Origin: Gemmataceae bacterium
GTDB lineage: Bacteria; Planctomycetota; Planctomycetia; Gemmatales; Gemmataceae
Length of the DNA: 35,514 nucleotides
Assembly: GCA_026419115.1 (NCBI GenBank)
Contig: JAOAAA010000027.1
Coordinates: 1 to 35,514, forward strand
Direction: 5' to 3'
In this document: one piece after another, positions 29,734-35,514 of the stretch
Position numbering within the stretch: position 1 is the first letter of the stretch
Layout of the letters: each line of letters opens with the position of its first letter
The notes under the pieces: model-generated
The model's input: only the letters and a program-made list of their open reading frames with translations
What the model was told of the DNA's origin: nothing
Databases searched by the model: none
Made by a program: the position numbers and the translations under genes

Positions 29734-29816
29734 TGCCCTGAAAAGGCTCCTTTCCGAATTCTGATGATGATTCTACCTTCTGCCCTGAAATCGCTACAAT
29801 ATCAAAAAGAAGGGAG
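29734..29816 (+). promoter_or_regulatory. Candidate def promoter and a repeated 10-mer
   Basis: TACAAT at 29795-29800 matches five of six bases of a -10 element, about 25 bases before the def start. A -35 element at 17-base spacing is poor (TCTACC). TGCCCTGAAA occurs twice, at 29734-29743 and 29781-29790, in the gap divergent from nuoN, and could be a binding site. AGGGAG at 29811-29816 is the def ribosome binding site, nine bases before ATG. Confidence 0.4.
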
Positions 29817-29825
29817 TTTTTAGTA

Positions 29826-30380
29826 ATGAAGATAGTTCACTATCCTCACCCAAGTTTGCGACAGAAGGCCGAACCAGTTACCCAATTAAGCAAAGACATT
29901 CAGATTCTGGCAGAGAAAATGCTCGAACTGATGTACGAACATAACGGAGTTGGGTTAGCGGCTCCCCAAGTGGCCCAACCCCTGCGGATGATTGCGATTA
30001 ATTTTGTGGGCGACCCCGAGCAGAAAGATCAAGAGTTAATTGCCATCAACCCCGTAATTATTGAGGCATCCAAAACGATTATCGACGATCGGGAAGGTTG
30101 TTTGAGTTTCCCCAATTTATTCTCGCGGGTGCGACGCCCGAAACGGGTGAAAGTCCAGTTTTACAACCTGAAAGGGGAACTCATGGAAGGGGTGTTTGAA
30201 GACCTTGCTGCCCGAATTTGGCAACACGAGATCGATCATCTCGATGGGGTTTTGTTCATCGATAAAATGGGAACCGTTGGGCGGGACGCGAGCAAGCGAG
30301 CATTGAAAGAATTTGAAGAGGCCTACTACGAGGCCCAAAAGAATGGAGAAATTCCCAAGGACTTGACCCCTCGATTTTGA
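29826..30380 (+). CDS. def: Peptide deformylase
   Basis: The 184-residue product has the three deformylase motifs: GVGLAAPQ (41-48), EGCLSFP (90-96, metal ligand C92) and QHEIDHLDG (133-141, with HExxH ligands H134 and H138 and catalytic E135). It removes the formyl group from the N-terminal methionine of new proteins. The length is usual. It is followed after 57 bases by fmt, the gene that attaches the same formyl group, a common pairing. AGGGAG before the ATG is a good ribosome binding site. Confidence 0.96.
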   Translation: MKIVHYPHPSLRQKAEPVTQLSKDIQILAEKMLELMYEHNGVGLAAPQVAQPLRMIAINFVGDPEQKDQELIAINPVIIEASKTIIDDREGCLSFPNLFSRVRRPKRVKVQFYNLKGELMEGVFEDLAARIWQHEIDHLDGVLFIDKMGTVGRDASKRALKEFEEAYYEAQKNGEIPKDLTPRF

Positions 30381-30421
30381 TCTTTTGGTAAGAGTTCGGT
30401 TCCCCGATTTTGATCCTCTGG
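30372..30421 (+). repeat. 17-base direct repeat across the def stop codon
   Basis: CGATTTTGATCTTTTGG (30372-30388) recurs at 30405-30421 with two changes, period 33. The first copy contains the def stop codon and the second precedes fmt. A local duplication is the simplest explanation. Confidence 0.5.
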
Positions 30422-30437
30422 TGTGGATATTTTTTTG

Positions 30438-31412
30438 ATGAATCCCTTTCGTATCGTTTACATGGGCACGGGTACTTTTGCGGAACCGGCCCTTTTAGCG
30501 TTGTTAGCCTCATCGGAATCGGTCGTGGGGGTGTTCACTCAACCGGAACGAGAAGGGGTCAACAAACGGGGGACCACACGCCAAACGGGTCTAGGGATTG
30601 GTACAATTGCCACGCAAGCACAGATTCCCGTTTTCCGGCCTGAGAACATCAACCTCCCCGAAAACATCGCGATTCTCCAATCCTTACAGCCCGACCTTTT
30701 TGTAGTCGCAGCTTATGGGCAAATTCTGTCCAAGGAAGTCTTAGCAATCCCTCGCATTGCTGCCATTAATATCCATGCCTCGTTACTCCCGAAATATCGA
30801 GGGGCTGCCCCTGTAGCTTGGGCGATTCTCAACGGTGAAACCGAAACGGGGGTGACCATTATTCGCATGTCGGCTGGACTCGATGCGGGTGAAATGTTAG
30901 CCCAAGAGAAAATCGCGATCTTGCCTCATGAAACTGCGGGGGAACTCGAATCCCGATTATCGCAACTTGGGGTGAAACTCACGTTAGAGGTCATTCAGAA
31001 ATTTCACGAAGGAACCGTAAGGGGCATTCCACAGGACCCATCCCAAGTGACGAAAGCGCCTAAGCTCAAAAAAGAAATGGGGCAAATCGATTGGTCCCGA
31101 TCGGCCTTGAGCATCGCTCGTTCGATTCGGGGGCTTCAACCTTGGCCGACTGCCTACACCCATCGATTGCGAACTGGCAGACCCCCTGTCCGAATCGTTC
31201 TGACGAAAAGTGAACCGACCGAAATTCCCGTGGCTGATACTCCCGCAGGCACGCTCAAAGCCGAGTCCTCCCCGAAACGCCTGCTGGTTGCTTGTGGCGA
31301 TTTTTTTCTGGAGATTCTTGAGCTGCAACCTGCCGGTGGGAAACGCATGCCTGCCTCAAGTTACTTGTTGGGCTACCCCATTCAACCCGAAGATCGCTTC
31401 GGCAATGTGTAA
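30438..31412 (+). CDS. fmt: Methionyl-tRNA formyltransferase
   Basis: The ATG at 30438 gives the usual N-terminus MNPFRIVYMGTGTFAEPAL; a GTG five codons earlier is less likely. The 324-residue product shows NIHASLLPKYRGAAPVAWAI (111-130, with catalytic N111 and H113) and GVTIIRMSAGLDAGEML (138-154, D149). The C-terminal tRNA-binding domain begins near IDWSRSALSIARSIRGLQPWP. It formylates initiator Met-tRNA using 10-formyl-tetrahydrofolate, in the cytoplasm. It lies downstream of def. The ribosome binding site is weak. Confidence 0.95.
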   Translation: MNPFRIVYMGTGTFAEPALLALLASSESVVGVFTQPEREGVNKRGTTRQTGLGIGTIATQAQIPVFRPENINLPENIAILQSLQPDLFVVAAYGQILSKEVLAIPRIAAINIHASLLPKYRGAAPVAWAILNGETETGVTIIRMSAGLDAGEMLAQEKIAILPHETAGELESRLSQLGVKLTLEVIQKFHEGTVRGIPQDPSQVTKAPKLKKEMGQIDWSRSALSIARSIRGLQPWPTAYTHRLRTGRPPVRIVLTKSEPTEIPVADTPAGTLKAESSPKRLLVACGDFFLEILELQPAGGKRMPASSYLLGYPIQPEDRFGNV

Positions 31413-31510
31413 AATCGAATGTGCCCACCCAAACAGATGCGGATACAGCACCGCTTGTAATCTGGAAGAAATGGGCTATCCGATCGGGAGAAATTCAAGA
31501 CTCGATGCAA

Positions 31511-31574
31511 CAAAAAAGGGGAAGGAACTCATCTAGGGCTGACACCCCAAAAAGTTCCCCCCCCCCAAAAAAAA
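31511..31574 (-). terminator. Rho-independent terminator of rpoC
   Basis: On the minus strand a G10 run leads into GGAACT (31558-31553). This pairs with AGTTCC (31529-31524), and after two unpaired bases the CCCC at 31521-31518 pairs with part of the G run. TTTTTTG follows at once (31517-31511). It lies about 100 bases after the rpoC stop. An A8 run on the plus-strand right side (31567-31574) does not give a T-tract for fmt, so the direction is minus. Confidence 0.65.
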
Positions 31575-31597
31575 TTGACTTTGCCAATTCGTTTACA

Positions 31598-31662
31598 TCA
31601 ACAGCGTCTCGCTCAATATCGCCGTTTGGTTTAGGTCAACAGCGTCTCGCTCAATATCGCCG
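31598..31662. repeat. 27-base perfect direct repeat just after the rpoC stop
   Basis: The sequence at 31598-31624 (starting TCAACAGCGTCTCGCTC) is repeated exactly at 31636-31662, with a period of 38. Both copies lie between the rpoC stop codon and its terminator, so they are in the 3' untranslated part of the rpoC message. They could be a recent tandem duplication or copies of a dispersed element. Confidence 0.75.
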
Positions 31663-31670
31663 GCAGGCAA

Positions 31671-34600
31671 TTAGCTGACGGTCGGCATATCGTCCATCGT
31701 TTGGGAACCCGTGAAAGAGGAATCGCTGAGTGGCTCCACGCTGGCATTGATGCGGACTTCGGCTTCTTGGTGGTCTCGGAAACCGGTACCTGCGGGAACC
31801 AAGTGCCCCAGAAAGACGTTTTCCTTCAAACCTACCAGATAGTCGGACTTACCAGCCAAAGCCGCTTCGGTGAGAACCTTCGTCGTTTCTTGGAACGAAG
31901 CCGCAGAGATAAAGCTCTCGCTCGAAACAGCGGCTTTGGTGATCCCGAGAAGAACCACATCGCAGGTGGCGGGTCGGGGCGTTTCCCAAGTTGGTTTTTT
32001 ACCCCCTTCGGTCTCGATTCGGACGCACTCTTCTTCGTAGGCTTCCTTGTTCACAATTTGGCCCTCGGCAAAGACCGATGCCCCTTTGTTCTTGATTTTC
32101 ACGCATTCTTGGATCAGTCGTTCGTTCACTTTGTCGAACTCAAAACGATCCATTTGCGAGCCGGGCAGCAGGTGAGTATCGCCGTGATCTTTGACCCGTA
32201 CCTTGCGGAGCATTTGGGCCACAATGATCTCAATGTGTTTATCGTCGATTTCGACCCGTTGAGAACGATAAACCCCTTGGACCTCACGGACAAGATATTC
32301 TTGCAAAGCCTCGGGGCCTGAAACTTCGAGAATATCATGCGGTTTGAGTGGTCCTTGGGTCAAAGGATCCCCTTTGCGCACATAATCTCCGGTATGGACC
32401 AACTGCCGTTTCGATTGAGGCACTTCATGGGCAACGCGGTCGCCGATTTCGCGGCCTTTTTCATCTTCGGGTTGAATGTAAACGGTGATTTTCCCTCGTT
32501 TTCGCTCACCGAAAGTGACCTTTCCAGAAACACGGGCCATCACTGCGGCATCGCGAGGGGTTCGAGCTTCAAAAATTTCCGTGACGCGAGGTAAGCCCCC
32601 GACGATATCCATGTTCAGGGCCGATTCTTTGGGTGTCTTAGCCAGCACGGTCCCTGCGGTGATGACTTGCTTATCCATCACTTCAAGGTAAGCGCGTTCG
32701 GGAATGGCGTAGCCGCTCAACCGATTACCTTTGGAATCTTCGATCACAATCGTCGGATGCAAGTCCCCTTTGTGTTCCTTGATGACGAGTCTTTCGTTTC
32801 CTTCTTCTTTCACACGGCGGACCGTTTCTCCTTCCCGAATATCCTCGAATCGGACCTTACCACCTTCTTCGGCAATAATCGGGCTGGAAAGCGGATCCCA
32901 TTGACACAGGCGAGTTCCTGCGGGAATTTCTTGGCCATCTTTCACTAACAGGGTCGCACCATAAGGAACAGTGTGACGTTCCACGGGAGACTCGTTCCGA
33001 TCCTTGTAGATCAGAATTTCTGCGGTTCGACCCAAGTTGAGGACGTCGGTTTTGTTATGTTCTTCGTCGGTATGTTCAACGGCTTTGACGCGCTCGAAAA
33101 CCACAATCCCGCCTTTTTTGGTTTTTCGTTCGCTTTCGGCATCAGCAGTTTTCGAGACGGTTCCCCCTTGGTGGAAGGTCCGCATGGTCAACTGAGTTCC
33201 GGGTTCACCGATCGACTGAGCCGCAATAATCCCGACGGCCATCCCCTCTTCCACAAGCGAACCGGTTGCGAGGTCCATCCCGTAGCACATGCGACAGATT
33301 CCCAGCGGTGCTTTGCAAGTCATGGGGCTACGGACCGCCACCTTGTCTAGTCCTAAACGCTCAATACGGCGAGCGGCTTCCACCGAGATAATTTCGTTTT
33401 CTTCAACGATTACTTCGTTGGTTTTGGGATCCGTGATAGTTAATCGGGCAGTTCGACCTCGAATAGCATCCGAAAGGGGTCGATCGATTTCATCCCCTTT
33501 GTACATGATCCCTTTGCTAATCCCGTGAGGGGTACCGCAATCGTGCATCGTCACCACGACGTTTTGAGCCACATCGGCTAGTTTCCGAGTCAGGTATCCC
33601 GAGTCAGCGGTTTTCAGTGCGGTATCGGCCAGCCCCTTACGGGCACCGTGTGTACTCGAAAAGTATTCCAACACGGTCAAACCTTCGCGGAAATTAGAAC
33701 GAATGGGTACTTCGATAATTTCCCCTGAGGGTTTGGCCATCAAGCCCCGAAGACCCGCCAACTGACGAATTTGCTCGGTTCCCCCGCGAGCCCCCGATTT
33801 CGCCATCAAGTGAATCGGGTTCAGATAGGGGACTTCTCGTCCCAAACGAGGGTCTTTTCGTCGGTCATTTTCGAGGGCTTTTTCCAGTGCTTTGGTAATT
33901 TCTTCCCGTGCTTTCCCCCAGACGTCTAGCACCTTGTTGTAGCGTTCCTTGGAAGTAATCAAGCCGCGGTCGAATTGCTTACGGAGTTTATCTACTTCCT
34001 TATCGCTATTCCGGAGAATATCATCTTTCGAGGCCGGTGTTTTCAAATCGCTGGCAGCAAACGACAAGCCCGAGCGAGTCGATTCACGGAAGCCGGTTTC
34101 TTTCATCCGGTCGAGAAGCTGAATCGTCTCTAGGCGGCCCAATTGTTGGTAGCAGTCGGCAATGATTCGGGAAAGCATCTTGCTCGAAAGGGCCAAATCG
34201 TAGAAGGCCATTTGTGGATGTAGAATATCGTTAAACAAGACTCGACCGACTGTAGTATTGACTAAACCGTTACTCTTACGGGGAAGTTCCTCAACGCTGG
34301 TGCCCCGCTCGGTTTTGACTTCGCTAATGAATCGTTTGTTCATGGGCAGGCGAACCCGAATCCGAGCATGCACGCCGAGTTTACCTTGTTGAAACGCTGC
34401 GAACACTTCACTGGGGCTACTGAAGATCATCCCATCACCAGGTTCGATCTTTTCGCCTTCTTCCCCACGCGAGGCCGTCAGGTAATAGCAACCCATCACA
34501 ATATCTTGGGAAGGAGTGATGATGGGGTTCCCGTTCGCGGGGCTGAAGATGTTGTTGGTGGACATCATCAATACCGTGGCTTCGACCTGCGCTTCGATCG

Positions 34601-35514
34601 AAAGGGGTAAGTGAACCGCCATTTGGTCGCCGTCGAAGTCGGCGTTAAAGCCTTTACAAACCAAGGGGTGGATTCGGATCGCGTTCCCTTCGATCAGAAC
34701 GGGTTCAAACGCCTGAATCCCCATGCGGTGCAAAGTAGGTGCCCGATTCAACAAGACTGGGTGCGATTTGGTCACTTCTTCCAGAATATCCCAAACCACA
34801 TCTTCCTTCCGTTCGAGCATTTTCTTGGCCGACTTAATCGTATCGGCATCGCCCCGTTCTTTGAGCTTGCGGATGATAAACGGCTGGAATAATTCGAGGG
34901 CGATCTTTTTCGGTAGCCCACACTGGTGCAATTTGAGTTCCGGCCCCACGACAATCACGGAACGAGCGGAGTAATCGACCCGTTTCCCGAGCAGGTTTTC
35001 GCGGAAGCGGCCCTGTTTCCCCTTGATCATATCGGTCAAAGATTTCAACGGGCGGTTGCTCGAACCTAGAACGGGTCGTTTGCACCGGTTATTGTCGAAT
35101 AAGGCATCGACCGATTGTTGAAGCATTCGCTTTTCGTTACGAACGATCACCTCGGGAGCATTGAGATCGACTAATTTCTTGAGGCGATTGTTTCGGTTAA
35201 TGATGCGGCGATAAAGATCGTTCAGGTCCGAAGTAGCAAAGTTGCCGGAATCCAATAGCACCAAGGGGCGCAGGTCGGGGGGAATCACCGGAATGCAATC
35301 CAACACCATCCATTCCGGACGATTGCTCGAATCACGCAGGCTTTCGATAATCTTCAGACGTTTGACGTAATCTTTGATCTTGGCCTTCGAGTGTTTTTCG
35401 TTTTGAGTCTCTTTCCGAGATTCTTCTGCGAGTAATTTGCGTAATTCGATCGATTCTTTGACGAGATCGAGTTTGTCCAAAAGTTTCTTAATGGCTTCGG
35501 CTCCCATCTCCGCT
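31671..35514 (-). CDS. rpoC: DNA-directed RNA polymerase subunit beta' (RpoC), 5'-partial
   Basis: The frame runs off the right edge, so the true start and roughly the first 100-150 residues, including the N-terminal zinc site, are missing. The Met at 35507 is internal. In the visible part of about 1280 residues, the catalytic [15 protein letters not shown] (about residue 290) carries the three Mg-binding aspartates. The second zinc site is seen in HDCGTPHGI and [13 protein letters not shown]. The trigger loop region with [20 protein letters not shown] and [23 protein letters not shown] are intact. The C-terminus shows [29 protein letters not shown], the omega-binding region. It is the largest catalytic subunit of RNA polymerase; rpoB is expected beyond the window. 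A clear terminator follows. Confidence 0.97.
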   Translation of the reverse strand, partial: AEMGAEAIKKLLDKLDLVKESIELRKLLAEESRKETQNEKHSKAKIKDYVKRLKIIESLRDSSNRPEWMVLDCIPVIPPDLRPLVLLDSGNFATSDLNDLYRRIINRNNRLKKLVDLNAPEVIVRNEKRMLQQSVDALFDNNRCKRPVLGSSNRPLKSLTDMIKGKQGRFRENLLGKRVDYSARSVIVVGPELKLHQCGLPKKIALELFQPFIIRKLKERGDADTIKSAKKMLERKEDVVWDILEEVTKSHPVLLNRAPTLHRMGIQAFEPVLIEGNAIRIHPLVCKGFNADFDGDQMAVHLPLSIEAQVEATVLMMSTNNIFSPANGNPIITPSQDIVMGCYYLTASRGEEGEKIEPGDGMIFSSPSEVFAAFQQGKLGVHARIRVRLPMNKRFISEVKTERGTSVEELPRKSNGLVNTTVGRVLFNDILHPQMAFYDLALSSKMLSRIIADCYQQLGRLETIQLLDRMKETGFRESTRSGLSFAASDLKTPASKDDILRNSDKEVDKLRKQFDRGLITSKERYNKVLDVWGKAREEITKALEKALENDRRKDPRLGREVPYLNPIHLMAKSGARGGTEQIRQLAGLRGLMAKPSGEIIEVPIRSNFREGLTVLEYFSSTHGARKGLADTALKTADSGYLTRKLADVAQNVVVTMHDCGTPHGISKGIMYKGDEIDRPLSDAIRGRTARLTITDPKTNEVIVEENEIISVEAARRIERLGLDKVAVRSPMTCKAPLGICRMCYGMDLATGSLVEEGMAVGIIAAQSIGEPGTQLTMRTFHQGGTVSKTADAESERKTKKGGIVVFERVKAVEHTDEEHNKTDVLNLGRTAEILIYKDRNESPVERHTVPYGATLLVKDGQEIPAGTRLCQWDPLSSPIIAEEGGKVRFEDIREGETVRRVKEEGNERLVIKEHKGDLHPTIVIEDSKGNRLSGYAIPERAYLEVMDKQVITAGTVLAKTPKESALNMDIVGGLPRVTEIFEARTPRDAAVMARVSGKVTFGERKRGKITVYIQPEDEKGREIGDRVAHEVPQSKRQLVHTGDYVRKGDPLTQGPLKPHDILEVSGPEALQEYLVREVQGVYRSQRVEIDDKHIEIIVAQMLRKVRVKDHGDTHLLPGSQMDRFEFDKVNERLIQECVKIKNKGASVFAEGQIVNKEAYEEECVRIETEGGKKPTWETPRPATCDVVLLGITKAAVSSESFISAASFQETTKVLTEAALAGKSDYLVGLKENVFLGHLVPAGTGFRDHQEAEVRINASVEPLSDSSFTGSQTMDDMPTVS

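Noticed and set aside
31421-31678. Plus-strand frame of 85 residues after fmt
   Set aside because: It crosses the rpoC terminator, the homopolymer tract and both repeat copies, and overlaps the rpoC end. It lacks a ribosome binding site.

Overview
The window reads as chromosomal DNA of a planctomycete, most likely from the Gemmata side of the phylum. This is inferred from family content: an MJ0042-type zinc-ribbon protein fused to a tethered beta-propeller, GYF_2 (DUF4339) membrane proteins, a protein with a CxCGCG...PGHDAR motif, a TIGR01977-type cysteine desulfurase, and a lipid A/inner-core gene set of Gram-negative type. No tRNA, rRNA, CRISPR array, transposase or integrase was recognised. 

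The window falls into two compositionally different parts. Positions 1 to about 9640 are strongly G+C-rich, with G/C-dominated third codon positions, and hold accessory genes. These are a 5'-truncated and frameshifted GYF_2 protein, an intact GYF_2 membrane protein, an RNase H-like (DUF429-like) protein, a NADAR/YbiA-like N-glycosidase, a small lipoprotein, two unknown proteins coupled by an ATGA overlap, a Prim-Pol-type DNA primase on the opposite strand, and one more unknown protein. The segment ends in about 650 bases without a convincing gene. That stretch contains two abutting perfect palindromes inside a third inverted repeat, followed by a G-rich array of GGGACRG motifs partly spaced at exactly 11 bp. 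A primase next to a structured, repeat-bearing non-coding stretch suggests an integrated replicating element or genomic island. Its left end lies outside the window. 

From about 9650 onward the DNA is much more A+T-rich and looks like core chromosome. It opens with a terminator and a previously uncalled 43-residue membrane protein gene on the minus strand, then an A+T-rich non-coding stretch leading to csrA, whose leader can form a hairpin with a GGA-containing loop. Next come hrpB, a 72-residue lipoprotein and a 1162-residue zinc-ribbon/TPR-like/PQQ-like protein, all on the plus strand. 

From 29.6 down to 17.8 kb, on the minus strand, runs a compact cluster: nuoN, a coupled small protein, lpxK, hldE, waaF, two WaaP/Kdo-kinase-like proteins, a WaaG-like glycosyltransferase, a peptidase-MA-like protein that has lost its catalytic residues, and a cysteine desulfurase. 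The middle six genes would phosphorylate lipid A (LpxK), make ADP-heptose (HldE), transfer it (WaaF), phosphorylate the core (WaaP-like) and extend it (WaaG-like). 

The right end holds def and fmt (plus strand), which work together on formyl-methionine in translation initiation. It closes with the 3' nine-tenths of rpoC (minus strand), followed by a clear rho-independent terminator and a 27-bp direct repeat.
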